DNA of 64,000 bases from Mucilaginibacter robiniae (lineage in GTDB: Bacteria > Bacteroidota > Bacteroidia > Sphingobacteriales > Sphingobacteriaceae). The notes under the pieces are model-generated. The model worked only from the letters and a program-made list of their open reading frames with translations, searched no databases and was not told the origin of the DNA. The DNA is taken from positions 2,294,001 to 2,358,000 of the forward strand of contig NZ_CP051682.1 in NCBI RefSeq assembly GCF_012849215.1. The letters are read 5' to 3'. Position numbers and translations under genes: made by a program. Positions 1 through 8,763 of this stretch are shown here, in pieces (position 1 is the first letter of the stretch; every line of letters starts with the position of its first letter).

Positions 1-98
1 GTTATCCCGATCTTGCCCTTCGGGTACCACAGGCCATGATTGCTTCTTACCTGGGTATCCAACCGGAAACCCTAAGCCGCCTGCGTCACGCACGTTAA
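1..98 (+). CDS. C-terminal end of a Crp/Fnr-type regulator (partial)
   Basis: Only the last 31 codons lie in the window, read in the frame that starts at base 3 and ends with TAA at 96-98. The peptide contains ASYLGIQPETLSRLR, the recognition helix of the Crp/Fnr winged HTH, and stops a few residues after it, as these proteins usually do. The N-terminal nucleotide-binding domain would lie upstream of the window. It is probably the regulator of the oxidoreductase that starts 100 bases downstream on the same strand; that link is inferred from position. Confidence 0.75.
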   Translation, partial: YPDLALRVPQAMIASYLGIQPETLSRLRHAR

Positions 99-108
99 GC
101 CGAACCCG

Positions 109-122
109 TTGACATTTGTCAA
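109..122. promoter_or_regulatory. Short palindrome, candidate operator
   Basis: TTGACA-TT-TGTCAA is a perfect 6-base inverted repeat with a 2-base spacer. It lies between the Crp/Fnr regulator end and the oxidoreductase start, about 80 bases before the ATG. It resembles a dyad for a Crp/Fnr dimer (the Fnr half-site is TTGAT). Function is inferred from symmetry and position only. Confidence 0.3.
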
Positions 123-198
123 TGTATTTCTTGATTCCATGTCAATTCGTTAATCATGCCTTTCGTGCAATTTCACTTTATATTAAAAGTAAAATATT

Positions 199-1269
199 AT
201 GTCAAGTGAATTGGAAAACAAGGTTGCTGAAAATACGGGTGAGTATGTAGAAACCAAGTCAAAAAATGTAATGAAAGCTGTCCGGCTGCACGGATATGGG
301 GGACCGGAGGTATTGATTTATGAAGATGCACCGGTGCCCGACTTAATGCTCGGTGAGGTAATTGTTCGCGTATATGCAGTAGGCATCAATCCTCCCGACT
401 GGTATTTTCGTGAGGGGTTGAAAATGCTGCCACCACAGTGGAGGCCACAGATTTCCCTGCCGGCCATTCCCGGAACCGATGTGTCCGGCGTAGTTGAGGC
501 GGTTGCTGAAGATGTACAGGCATTTTCTGTAGGCGATGAGGTGTATGGCATGGTTCGCTTTCCAAGCTTTGGCGAAAGCCGCGCCTATGCTGAATTTGTA
601 GCTGGCCCGGCTACGGACTTTGCACTTAAACCTGCGGGCATTGACCACGTACATGCCGCCGGGGCACCAATGGCCGCTCTTACTGCATGGCAGTTTTTGA
701 TTGAACAAGGGCACGATGTGCCAAACCCGATACAACCACACCGGCATATACCAGTACCTTTAAATGGTAAAAAAGTACTAATTAACGGCGCGGCAGGTGG
801 TGTGGGACATTTTGCACTGCAACTTGCCAAGTGGAAAGGAGCCTACGTCATTGCGGCGGCATCCGGCAAACACGAGGCGTTGTTAAGGGAACTCGGCGCA
901 GACGAATTTATGGATTATACCAAAACTGCTGCCGAAGATGTTGTGCGTGACGTTGATCTTGTAATTGACTCCATTGGCGGTCCGGCTACCAGTCGTTTCC
1001 TGCGCACGCTCAAACGCGGGGGCGCACTTTTCCCGATCTTTGGATTAGGAGCCGTAGGCGGTGACGAAGCCGAGACGCTTGGCGTAACCCTTTCGACAAC
1101 ACAGGTTCGCTCCAATGGCCTGCAACTTGCAGAACTTGGACGTTTGTTTGATTCTGGTACAATTTGTACGGTTATTGACAGTACGTTTTCGCTGGAAGAT
1201 GCCTGGAAGGCACATGAACGAGCTTCAAGAGGTCACATTCAAGGTAAGATTGTCCTTACGGTTGCCTAG
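199..1269 (+). CDS. NADP-dependent oxidoreductase of the zinc-free MDR (quinone oxidoreductase-like) family
   Basis: 356 residues with the medium-chain dehydrogenase/reductase layout. The N-terminal GroES-like half has MKAVRLHGYGGPEVL and the VGINPPDW segment. The nucleotide-binding half has the glycine-rich turn INGAAGGVGHFALQLAKWKG near residues 195-214. No cluster of zinc ligands is seen, which fits the quinone reductase branch. The family reduces quinones or enones with NADPH; the substrate here is unknown. The ATG at 199 gives about 24 extra residues before the usual MKAV start (codon 25), so translation could begin there. It follows a Crp/Fnr regulator on the same strand and stands alone downstream. 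Confidence 0.85.
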   Translation: MSSELENKVAENTGEYVETKSKNVMKAVRLHGYGGPEVLIYEDAPVPDLMLGEVIVRVYAVGINPPDWYFREGLKMLPPQWRPQISLPAIPGTDVSGVVEAVAEDVQAFSVGDEVYGMVRFPSFGESRAYAEFVAGPATDFALKPAGIDHVHAAGAPMAALTAWQFLIEQGHDVPNPIQPHRHIPVPLNGKKVLINGAAGGVGHFALQLAKWKGAYVIAAASGKHEALLRELGADEFMDYTKTAAEDVVRDVDLVIDSIGGPATSRFLRTLKRGGALFPIFGLGAVGGDEAETLGVTLSTTQVRSNGLQLAELGRLFDSGTICTVIDSTFSLEDAWKAHERASRGHIQGKIVLTVA

Positions 1270-1392
1270 GCAATTGTAGCGTTTCAACATGACACAATGA
1301 TAGTTCAACGGTCTTCACTGTATTTAAAAAATGATTAATGATAATAAAGCAAGCATATGATATAACGAAGATTCACTTGTGGCATGAAGTAA

Positions 1393-1596
1393 TTAAAAAA
1401 TGACTTTATACCACAAGGTGACTTTGGGTTCAACTTCTACAAAAGATTCTATTTCTTTTCTGAAAGCTTTGCTATGTGCGGTTTCGATATGAGGTCCCAA
1501 TAGCCGTCCTGTGCTTGACCAATATTCTACAAGTAATAATTTTTTAAGGGTCAGCCGGATCTTCATGGACCCTGATCTCGCAACAGCCCTCTTCAT
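1393..1596 (-). CDS. Small hypothetical protein, doubtful
   Basis: A 67-codon frame in the 550-base gap after the oxidoreductase. An internal ATG at codon 11 gives a 57-residue basic peptide beginning MKIRLTLKKLLLVEYW. No signal peptide, membrane segment or known motif was recognised. It may be the tail of a decayed gene, since the neighbouring genes also include fragments. The rest of 1270-1776 shows no gene. Confidence 0.25.
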   Translation of the reverse strand: MKRAVARSGSMKIRLTLKKLLLVEYWSSTGRLLGPHIETAHSKAFRKEIESFVEVEPKVTLWYKVIF

Positions 1597-1776
1597 TGCT
1601 GAAACGGTTTTTGAAACTAATATCAGTGCGTTCTGGCCAATACTGCCTTACCCTCTTTTGTTCGAAAGCAGATGACAGCAGTAATAGGTTCAAAAGCAAT
1701 GATCATAAATCAGATATTCCTATGTTTAGATATTTAAAAGAGGTCGAGCGAGTTCACCAACATCAATAACGCATCA

Positions 1777-1820
1777 GTAATAAGCAGGGATATCCTAAGC
1801 AGGATATTCCTGCTTATTAC
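1777..1820. terminator. Long hairpin, 20-bp stem with 4-base loop
   Basis: The two arms (1777-1796 and 1801-1820) pair over 20 positions with one mismatch around the loop AAGC. On the plus strand it is followed by CTTTTATT. It starts right after the stop codon of the minus-strand nitroreductase fragment (1824), so it is most likely the terminator of that gene, possibly acting in both directions. The length and near-perfect pairing are unusual for a simple terminator. Confidence 0.6.
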
Positions 1821-1823
1821 CTT

Positions 1824-2171
1824 TTATTCGATGAACGTTGCGAAATCAGCAAGCGGGAGCCTAACTTTTTTGAAAGTGGAAAATACGTCACTTTCGGCAT
1901 CACGGTACCCTAATGATAAGGCGACGACTGATTTGAAGCTTTTTAGTTTAAGCCCGAGGAGAGCATCGAATTTTGCAGCGTCAGACCCCTCCATAGATGT
2001 CGTGTCTATTTTTAATTTCGCCGCAGTGATCAACGTAGTTCCAAAGGCAATGTAGGCTTGTCTTAACGCCCAAGCGGCATTTTCTTCATCAGACCGCGAA
2101 AGAAGGCCGGCGACTAAGGCTACCTTGAAATCTGCTAACGCTTCTTCCGGTATGTTGCGTTCACTAGCCAT
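1824..2171 (-). pseudogene. Truncated nitroreductase (NfsB-like), C-terminal half
   Basis: The 115-residue frame matches the C-terminal half of NAD(P)H-dependent FMN nitroreductases: AWALRQAYIAFGTTLITAA, then GLKLKSFKSVVALSLGYRDAESD, then a final KKVRLPLADF. Full-length members are about 210 residues, so roughly the first 95 residues, which carry much of the FMN site, are missing. The ATG at 2171 opens directly in the middle of the domain. It is therefore probably a remnant. It is divergent from the MarR-GNAT gene at 2217, with only about 45 bases between. Confidence 0.65.
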
Positions 2172-2216
2172 ATGGGAGTATCACATGATCGAACAAGCAT
2201 TTATTTTATATCGTAA

Positions 2217-3233
2217 ATGCAATCCCGAAAATATTATATTTGCGTAACTGATTACGTAATTATAAATAACGATTTTTTTAAATCAATTGGGATAAAAGCT
2301 TTAGGAAGCAGACTAAGAATGCTGACTGAAAAGATTACTTATGATGCTGCGGGTATTTATAAGTTGTACGGCATTGAAATTCAGCCAAAGTGGTTTACTG
2401 TATTTTATGCACTGTCTCGAAGTGAAGGAAAAACGATAACTGGAATCGCTGCTGAAATTGGACATTCTCATCCTTCGGTGAGTAAAATAGTAAGCGAGAT
2501 GATCAAAGCAGGGCTTGTTCTGGAAAAAAAAGATGCTGCTGACGGGAGGCGAAACATCGTAAGCCTCTCTGAAAAAGGAATTGGCTATACAGAAAAAATC
2601 CAGGATCAATATACTGATGTTGAGAATGCCATTGAAGCGGTTAACTCGCAGGCAACACATAACTTATGGAAGGCTATAGAAGAATGGGAATTCTTGCTTG
2701 AACAGAAATCTTTGCTACGTAGGGTAACTGAAGAAAAGAAACGCCTGGAAAGCGCGGATGTACAAATTGTAGAGTACCAACCGCAGTATGCGGCAATATT
2801 TAAGTCATTGAATGAAGAATGGATTTCCGCTTATTTTAAGATGGAGGAAGCAGATTATAAGTCTTTAAACGATCCCGAAGGATATATTTTGGAAAAAGGA
2901 GGGCATATTTTTGTCGCCCTTGACAAAGACAAACCAGTGGGTGTTTGCGCGCTGATTAAAATGAAAAGTGACGAATATGATTTTGAGCTTGCTAAAATGG
3001 CCGTTTCTCCTCTTGCTCAAGGCAGAAGCATAGGCTGGTTGCTCGGCCAATCGGCACTCGATTGCGCAAGTAAGCAAGGTGCAAAAAAAATATATCTGGA
3101 AAGTAACACGATACTGAAACCGGCTATTAACCTCTACCATAAACTTGGATTTCAAAAAGTCGCAGGTCATGCTACCCCGTATGAGAGGTGCAACATTCAG
3201 ATGGCTTGTGATATTAGCAAAAGGGATAAATGA
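2217..3233 (+). CDS. MarR-type HTH regulator fused to a GNAT acetyltransferase
   Basis: 338 residues with two domains. Residues about 40-165 form a MarR winged helix (IAAEIGHSHPSVSKIVSEMIKAGLV as recognition helix and KKDAADGRRNIVSLSEKG as wing). Residues about 183-335 form a GNAT fold with the acetyl-CoA motif QGRSIGWLLGQSALDCA and the C-terminal NLYHKLGFQKVAG. This fusion is a known family; the acetylated substrate is unknown. Relatives usually begin just before the FFKSIGIKALGSRLRMLTEKI segment, so the ATG at 2217 may be about 19 residues early. The DUF2000 gene follows 33 bases later, probably co-transcribed. Confidence 0.85.
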   Translation: MQSRKYYICVTDYVIINNDFFKSIGIKALGSRLRMLTEKITYDAAGIYKLYGIEIQPKWFTVFYALSRSEGKTITGIAAEIGHSHPSVSKIVSEMIKAGLVLEKKDAADGRRNIVSLSEKGIGYTEKIQDQYTDVENAIEAVNSQATHNLWKAIEEWEFLLEQKSLLRRVTEEKKRLESADVQIVEYQPQYAAIFKSLNEEWISAYFKMEEADYKSLNDPEGYILEKGGHIFVALDKDKPVGVCALIKMKSDEYDFELAKMAVSPLAQGRSIGWLLGQSALDCASKQGAKKIYLESNTILKPAINLYHKLGFQKVAGHATPYERCNIQMACDISKRDK

Positions 3234-3266
3234 TCAACAAATTATTCATAGAATAAACCATTAAAG

Positions 3267-3677
3267 ATGTACGAAAATAAAATAGCCATTGTCATTGTTA
3301 GTGGCCTGGCTCAATGGCAGAAATTAAATGTCACCGCTTTTCTGGCAAGTTCAGTCGCGATTGCATTTCCCGAAACACATGGTGCGCCGCTCGTTAGTGC
3401 ATCGGGCACACAATACCTGCCCTTTCTCAAGCATCCTGTATTGATTTACGCAGCTGAGACTGATGAGCAAATAAAAAGGGCGTTCAACCGGGCTAGTGAA
3501 CGTGGGCTGCATATTGGCGTTTATACCAGGGGGCTATTTGCAACGAAAAACGAGGAAGGTAATTTGACGGAAGTTGCTAAAAACGCAGATGTTGAATTGG
3601 ATTTGGTAGGGATTATTGTATACGGGGAGAATAAAAAGGTTGATAAAGCGATCGATAAACTCAAATTCCATTCTTAA
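3267..3677 (+). CDS. DUF2000 family protein
   Basis: 136 residues, the usual length for DUF2000. It opens with KIAIVIVSGLAQWQKLNVTAFLASSVA, runs through HPVLIYAAETDEQIKRAFNRA and GLHIGVYTRGLFAT, and ends with the DLVGIIVYGENKKVDKAIDKL segment. The family has a peptidyl-tRNA-hydrolase-like fold but no established function. It sits 33 bases after the MarR-GNAT gene on the same strand, a pairing that suggests a shared operon. Confidence 0.8.
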   Translation: MYENKIAIVIVSGLAQWQKLNVTAFLASSVAIAFPETHGAPLVSASGTQYLPFLKHPVLIYAAETDEQIKRAFNRASERGLHIGVYTRGLFATKNEEGNLTEVAKNADVELDLVGIIVYGENKKVDKAIDKLKFHS

Positions 3678-3727
3678 GGAATCTGCCATCTAATGTTATT
3701 CCCGGTAAACTGATATCATTAACTGAA

Positions 3728-3898
3728 TGGATATTACGGCCAGCATGACCATACAATTCCGTGCGCATTTGAGCAATGAGTTGTGTTGACAAATAACACT
3801 TTTAATTATTTGCATCAGCAAGTTAGCATGGTCAAAGCGTACCGGAATGACCTGACCTCTTTTCCGGAATGCGGTGGTCAATGGTTCCAGAATATCCA
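3728..3898 (+). repeat. MITE-like element, copy A (full length, 171 bp, diverged)
   Basis: The ends are inverted repeats: the left begins TGGATATTACGG and the complement of the right begins TGGATATTCTGG, matching at about 17 of the first 24 positions and both running into TGACCA. Internal motifs are ATGACCATACAATTCCG on the left and ATGGTCAAAGCGTACCGGAA and TGGTCAATGGTTCC on the right. The right end lies directly against a short-chain dehydrogenase gene broken after about 31 codons. This copy is the most diverged of the six and probably the oldest. It has no coding capacity. Confidence 0.75.
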
Positions 3899-3988
3899 AA
3901 TTACGTTCCAGCCTTTTTCCTGAAATAGTACGGCTGTGGCCTTGCCTATACCACTGCTGGCACCGGTAATTAAAATAGTGTTGTTCAT
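3899..3988 (-). pseudogene. N-terminal stub of a short-chain dehydrogenase/reductase
   Basis: Starting at the ATG at 3988, the minus strand reads MNNTILITGASSGIGKATAV and continues with FQEKGWNV. This is the start of a classical SDR with the TGxxxGIG cofactor motif. The frame then runs directly into the right end of repeat copy A, and the remaining 200 or so residues are not found beyond it. It is a broken gene whose breakpoint coincides with the repeat boundary. Confidence 0.75.
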
Positions 3989-4707
3989 GTTGCTACGTTT
4001 TAAATGATGGTGTAAAGGTCAGCCGAAATGTACAGCAGCAGATAATACAAATGCAGGGAAGTTATATAATTTTTACCGATTGCTGCTGCTGACTTGATTC
4101 TACAGGCCATCCGAAATATCAGTATGCGGATATTATACTCAAAGCTTCGCGCTGTTCATCGTCGTCACCAGATAGTGTCTCAGGTTGCTTTTCTGCAGTC
4201 TTTAATAGTTTGTTTCAGAGGGTTCGGCTTATTATTCATCCTTGCTGTACATCCTGCTGCTGAACAATAGCTAACGACTCATTTCGGTTATTATCATAGT
4301 TTACTGCATTATGTACGAGCGTAGGCTTTTAATTTATCTTCCACCCATTAAGTTATAGTCAATATTGAAAATTGTATGGATAGCGAAAGGTATTCACTGA
4401 TCCTTCATCCGGATTTTACGCCAACTAGACATACTAGTGATCGACAAGTTCCGGCTGGATCCAGTGGCGGGATTGAATGACAAACGGGCACTATAGAATT
4501 GTTCCAGAACCTCTCTGCCTCTAAACACAACCAGCAGTTTAAAGCTTTTAATTTACGTCGGATGAGGCCAGGAGCAATTCAGGATGATCATTCCATTCCG
4601 GGGCAAGCTATAACAAGCAAATCAAGAACGCCTTTATTGACCAGAAAGCTTTATAACGAAGATCAGAGGATCACAGTTAGAATGTAATACAACGATTATT
4701 AAGTTCT
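3989..4707. other. About 720 bases without a supportable gene
   Basis: Frames are short and interrupted on both strands. A plus-strand frame of 62 codons at 4499-4687 has no recognisable motif. A fragment near 4450-4495 reads IDKFRLDPVAGLNDKRAL before a stop and may be a scrap of a decayed gene of unknown type. No repeat copy was found here. Confidence 0.5.
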
Positions 4708-5166
4708 TTACAACGGATAAGCGGTGTCGCTTTTGATTTCAGACAGTACAAAGAAACTTTGTATGGTAGTGATGTTAGGCAGGTTCGCCATTTTGTTCCG
4801 GTAGAAATCCTGGTAGGCGTCCATATCGGAAGTAGCAATCCGCAGCAAAAAGTCGAAGGTACCGGTCATCTGGTAACACTCCATGACTTCGGGAAACTGA
4901 ACCACCCGCTGTTCAAAGGCATGGAGCGTGGCCGCCGTATGGTCATGCAGTAAAACATGCAGGTAGGCAATCAGGCTCCGGTTAATTTTCTTTCTGTCCA
5001 GCAACGCTACGGTCTTCTTGATATAGCCCTGCTCATGCAGCCTGCGGATACGCTCATGAATGGCAGCAACGGATTTGTGCAGCCGGTGAGAAATCTCCTT
5101 ATTGGTTAACGAAACATCATTTTGCAATAACTTCAGGATCTCAGTATCGGTCTTGTCTATATTCAT
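4708..5166 (-). CDS. Lrp/AsnC family transcriptional regulator
   Basis: 152 residues, the family's usual length. The N-terminal HTH (residues about 5-50) has the Lrp pattern DTEILKLLQNDVSLTNKEIS followed by AAIHERIRRLHEQGYIKKT. The C-terminal RAM domain includes MECYQMTGTFDFLLRIATSDMDAYQ, the ligand-sensing alpha/beta fold. It is divergent from the cysteine-synthase-like gene (start 5363), so it probably controls that gene in response to an amino acid; this is inferred from the arrangement. Confidence 0.92.
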   Translation of the reverse strand: MNIDKTDTEILKLLQNDVSLTNKEISHRLHKSVAAIHERIRRLHEQGYIKKTVALLDRKKINRSLIAYLHVLLHDHTAATLHAFEQRVVQFPEVMECYQMTGTFDFLLRIATSDMDAYQDFYRNKMANLPNITTIQSFFVLSEIKSDTAYPL

Positions 5167-5362
5167 CTTTACTTGAGTAATTTCTGCTTTCTGAAAATTA
5201 TACAGGTTTTAGGTTAAAATTGAAGGCATGAAGTAAAAAAGTATAGCTAAAAGTGAATTTCACCATAAATTTTATTGAAGTTGAAGCTGAGTGTTGATAA
5301 AAGTACGGAATAAGTTAAACTTTACAGAAAACAAGTTACCAAATCGTTCTATATCTGCACTT

Positions 5363-6400
5363 ATGTTGGAATCACCGTACGAACAGCAGTTTACTGAGTT
5401 GTGGCATCTGGTAGGCAATACGCCCATGCTGGAGCTGCGTTATGAATACCAGGGTAAACCGGGACGCATTTTTGTCAAGTGCGAACACTATAACCTGACC
5501 GGCAGCATAAAAGACCGGATGGCTCTGTACATTATGCACAAGGCTTATCAAACCGGGCAGATACAGCCTCAGGATGTGATCGTAGAGGCAACCAGTGGCA
5601 ATACAGGTATTGCGTTTGCCGCCATTGGCAAGTCATTAGGTCATCAGGTCAAAATCATTATGCCCAATTGGCTCAGTAAAGAGCGGCTGGATATTATCCG
5701 CAGTCTGGGTGCAGAGGTCGTTCTGATTAGTAAGGAAGAGGGTGGTTTTCTAAGTAGCATTGCCTTGTCGGAGCGTATGGCGGAAGCCGGAGGCGTTTTT
5801 CTGCCGCGACAGTTCGAGAATATTTACAATGCTGAAGCGCATGAGCGCACGACAGGTAAAGAGATCTGGCGGCAACTGGCTTCATCAGGTTTGATGCCCG
5901 ATGCCTTTGTGGCGGGTGTAGGAACCGGTGGTACGGTCATGGGCGTGGGCAGTTATCTGCGCATGATGAAACCCGACGTCAAAATTCATCCGCTCGAACC
6001 CGCCGAATCACCAACGCTGACCACGGGTCATAAAGTGGGTACGCACCGTATCCAAGGTATTTCGGACGAGTTTATTCCCGCTATTGTTAAGCTGGATGAA
6101 CTGGATAAAGTGGTACAAGCCTCAGATGGCGACGCTATCCTGATGGCGCAAAATCTGTCGCGGGAGCTGGGTCTCGCTGTTGGTATCTCCTCCGGGGCTA
6201 ACGTGATTGGCGCTATCCGGCTCCAGCAGCAATTTGGCCCGGAAGCGGTGGTGGTTACGCTGCTGTGCGACAGCAACAAGAAATACCTGAGCACCGACCT
6301 AATGAAAGAAGAACCCCTTAAAGCCGGGTACTGTGCGCCGGAGGTCAGGTTTACGGGTTTTCATCCCATCAGCCGTTTAGCTAAACCGATATTCAACTAA
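5363..6400 (+). CDS. PLP-dependent cysteine synthase / cystathionine beta-synthase family protein
   Basis: From the ATG at 5363 the protein has 345 residues; a GTG at 5291 would add 24 residues of poor quality. The PLP lysine is in NLTGSIKDRMA (Lys50 from this start), the phosphate-gripping loop is TSGNTGIAF (about residues 77-85), and the second glycine loop is GVGTGGTVMGVGSYL. This is the fold-type II beta-substituting family that makes cysteine or a related amino acid from an activated serine. CysK and CysM types cannot be separated by eye. A divergent Lrp/AsnC gene suggests amino-acid control. Confidence 0.9.
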   Translation: MLESPYEQQFTELWHLVGNTPMLELRYEYQGKPGRIFVKCEHYNLTGSIKDRMALYIMHKAYQTGQIQPQDVIVEATSGNTGIAFAAIGKSLGHQVKIIMPNWLSKERLDIIRSLGAEVVLISKEEGGFLSSIALSERMAEAGGVFLPRQFENIYNAEAHERTTGKEIWRQLASSGLMPDAFVAGVGTGGTVMGVGSYLRMMKPDVKIHPLEPAESPTLTTGHKVGTHRIQGISDEFIPAIVKLDELDKVVQASDGDAILMAQNLSRELGLAVGISSGANVIGAIRLQQQFGPEAVVVTLLCDSNKKYLSTDLMKEEPLKAGYCAPEVRFTGFHPISRLAKPIFN

Positions 6401-6437
6401 ATCATTTATTACACTCGTCTCAATTGATATAAAAACT

Positions 6438-6887
6438 ATGATCCGTTTACTTTTATTCTTCCTGATTTTTCTAAATGTAAGCCGGGCAGGCGCACAGATT
6501 CTGACACCTGTGCACTGGAGCTATGCGGCGAAACGGCTCAGCTCTACTGAAGCTGTAGTGTTCATGCGGGCGACTATAGACGAGGGCTGGCATGTATACT
6601 CACAAAACGTCAAAAATGGTGGTCCGGTCAAAACCGCCTTCACCTTTGCACCATCCGGTGCTTACACGTTGGTGGGTAAAACTATGGAACCCACGCCTAT
6701 CACCCGCATGGAGAAAGCCTTTGGGATGGATGTGAGCTTCTTTGAAAAGTCGGTTACCTTTCAGCAGAAAATCAAACTTAAGGGCAGCGGTACTGTAACG
6801 GTGAAAGGCAGCCTGGAATACATGACCTGTAACGACCAAAAGTGTTTACCTCCTGAAGATCTGGAATTTAGCATCCCGATTAAATAA
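6438..6887 (+). CDS. DsbD N-terminal (alpha) domain-like periplasmic protein
   Basis: 149 residues with an N-terminal signal peptide (hydrophobic LLLFFLIFLNVSRAGAQ). The rest is a DsbD-alpha immunoglobulin-like fold with HWSYAAKRLSSTEAVVFMRATIDEGWHVYSQ and a C-terminal MTCNDQKCLPP, whose two cysteines match the redox pair of this domain. It lies 36 bases before the membrane DsbD gene, which lacks this domain. Together the two genes make up what is one polypeptide in E. coli. Its job is to pass electrons from the membrane part to periplasmic thioredoxin-like proteins. Confidence 0.88.
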   Translation: MIRLLLFFLIFLNVSRAGAQILTPVHWSYAAKRLSSTEAVVFMRATIDEGWHVYSQNVKNGGPVKTAFTFAPSGAYTLVGKTMEPTPITRMEKAFGMDVSFFEKSVTFQQKIKLKGSGTVTVKGSLEYMTCNDQKCLPPEDLEFSIPIK

Positions 6888-6923
6888 GCATAGCCGTTCC
6901 TTTCAGCCTTATTCTTAATTACA

Positions 6924-8567
6924 GTGAAAAAAATAGTATTGGTCTGCCTGCTAATTATGGCAGCGTTGGCAGCGGCAGGTTCATGTTTTCCTGGCCAAGC
7001 TCAAGACACGCTCTCTACCCAAGGTTTTGAATTTACACCTGCTCCGGCAACGCAGGCTGTTGTCAAAGCAAAACCTGTTAAGCTGACTCAAAGAAAAGTA
7101 GCTAAGCAAATCGATCACCAGCAAAAAAGGCAAACGCTATGGGCAATTTTCATCGCAGGCCTGTTAGGCGGCTTTGCTGCGGTACTGATGCCTTGTATCT
7201 TTCCGATGCTGCCCATGACGGTCAGCTACTTTACCAAGGGCGCTGATAAGGGCAGCGGCGTGGATAAAGCTGTACTCTACGGTATCAGCATCATCGTTAT
7301 CTATGTGGTGCTGGGACTCTTGATTACCGTCATCTTTGGCGCTGATGCATTAAACAGCCTCTCTACAAGTGGCGTATTTAACTTCTGTTTCTTTCTGCTG
7401 CTGGTGGCGTTTGCCGCATCTTTCCTGGGCGCTTTCGAAATTACGCTGCCAAGCTCATGGGTGAACCGAATGGACGCCCAATCGGATAAAGGCGGCTTGC
7501 TGGGTATTTTCTTTATGGCAGCTACCTTGTCGCTGGTATCTTTCAGTTGTACTGGACCTATCATCGGTACGCTGCTAGTACAGGCAGCCACTTCAGGCGC
7601 GCTGCTAGGACCCGCCGTGGGCATGTTTGGCTTTGCGCTTGCTCTGGCTTTGCCTTTTGCCTTGTTCGCCCTGTTTCCGGGCTGGATGAGTGCGCTTCCC
7701 CGTTCGGGCGGGTGGCTCAACAGCGTAAAGGTGGTGCTGGGCTTCTTGGAGTTAGCCCTGTCTTTCAAGTTTCTGTCCAACGTGGATCTGGCTTATCACT
7801 GGCACTGGCTGGACCGGGAGGTTTTCCTGGTGCTCTGGATCGTTATTTTCGCACTGATGGGCTTTTATTTGCTGGGTAAGCTTACCCTTAGCCACGACAG
7901 CACACTGCCGTTTGTTTCGGTGCCCCGCTTGTTTCTGGCCATTGCGGTATTATCGTTTACGCTGTATATGGTGCCAGGGCTTTGGGGGGCGCCGCTGAAG
8001 TCCATCTCTGCCTTTCTGCCGCCGATGGCAACGCAGGACTTTGATTTGTCGTCAGGTTTGAATACTACAGGAAGCAGGGAGGCGATGGAGGATTCCGGCC
8101 CGCACAAGTATGCAGCATTGTTTGACAAACCCAAAGGTTTTAACCCTTTCTTTGATTATGCAGAAGGATTAGCTTACGCTAAAAAAGTGCACAAACCGGT
8201 GATGCTCGATTTTACCGGCCATGCCTGCGTAAACTGCCGCAAGATGGAAGCCAGCGTATGGTCTGACCCGCAGGTGGCTAAACGGATCAATGAAGATTAT
8301 GTACTTGTTCAGCTGTATGTGGATGACAAGACAGATTTGCCTGAGGCCGAACAAACCAGTACACCTGAAGGCCGGAAACTCAAAACGATTGGTAACCGGT
8401 ACAGCTACCTGCAAACCAGCAGGTTTGGCGCCAACTCGCAACCCTTCTACGTACTGCTCGACCCGGATTCGCAGCAGCCCCTGGTAGAGCCGCAGGGCGC
8501 CATCTTTGACGTGCAGCAGTACGGAGCTTACCTGGATAGCGGATTAACCGTCTATAAACAACATTAA
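6924..8567 (+). CDS. Thiol:disulfide interchange protein, DsbD beta-gamma type
   Basis: 547 residues from a GTG start. A signal-like N-terminus is followed by a CcdA-type membrane core of about eight segments with the cysteines in MPCIFPMLP (Cys91) and FSCTGP (Cys209). A C-terminal thioredoxin domain carries CVNC at 435-438 within FTGHACVNCRKMEASVWSDP. The membrane core takes electrons from cytoplasmic thioredoxin and hands them to the gamma domain and then to the separate alpha protein upstream. The nearby TlpA-like thioredoxin at 8764-10269 is a plausible recipient, which is inferred. A terminator-like hairpin follows at 8698. Confidence 0.93.
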   Translation: MKKIVLVCLLIMAALAAAGSCFPGQAQDTLSTQGFEFTPAPATQAVVKAKPVKLTQRKVAKQIDHQQKRQTLWAIFIAGLLGGFAAVLMPCIFPMLPMTVSYFTKGADKGSGVDKAVLYGISIIVIYVVLGLLITVIFGADALNSLSTSGVFNFCFFLLLVAFAASFLGAFEITLPSSWVNRMDAQSDKGGLLGIFFMAATLSLVSFSCTGPIIGTLLVQAATSGALLGPAVGMFGFALALALPFALFALFPGWMSALPRSGGWLNSVKVVLGFLELALSFKFLSNVDLAYHWHWLDREVFLVLWIVIFALMGFYLLGKLTLSHDSTLPFVSVPRLFLAIAVLSFTLYMVPGLWGAPLKSISAFLPPMATQDFDLSSGLNTTGSREAMEDSGPHKYAALFDKPKGFNPFFDYAEGLAYAKKVHKPVMLDFTGHACVNCRKMEASVWSDPQVAKRINEDYVLVQLYVDDKTDLPEAEQTSTPEGRKLKTIGNRYSYLQTSRFGANSQPFYVLLDPDSQQPLVEPQGAIFDVQQYGAYLDSGLTVYKQH

Positions 8568-8697
8568 TCAGAAAGTCTTCAACCGTTCTTGTTTCTTTAT
8601 GCGTTAATAAGTTAGTGTAGTATCAATCAAAAGCACCATCCTGAAGAATGATGTTCTTTTAATTTATTCAAAAGGAAAGGATAAGGTAATAGAAAAA

Positions 8698-8721
8698 GGA
8701 GCAGTAATCTAATACTGCTCC
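8698..8721. terminator. Bidirectional terminator hairpin between convergent genes
   Basis: GGAGCAGTA and TACTGCTCC form a perfect 9-bp stem around a 6-base loop. It is flanked by an A run on the left (T run on the minus strand) and CTTTC on the right. It sits between the plus-strand DsbD gene ending at 8567 and the minus-strand thioredoxin gene ending at 8764, as expected for a shared terminator. Confidence 0.75.
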
Positions 8722-8763
8722 CTTTCATAGACCGTATATCTATTTGATGAAAGCCAGAGTTTC

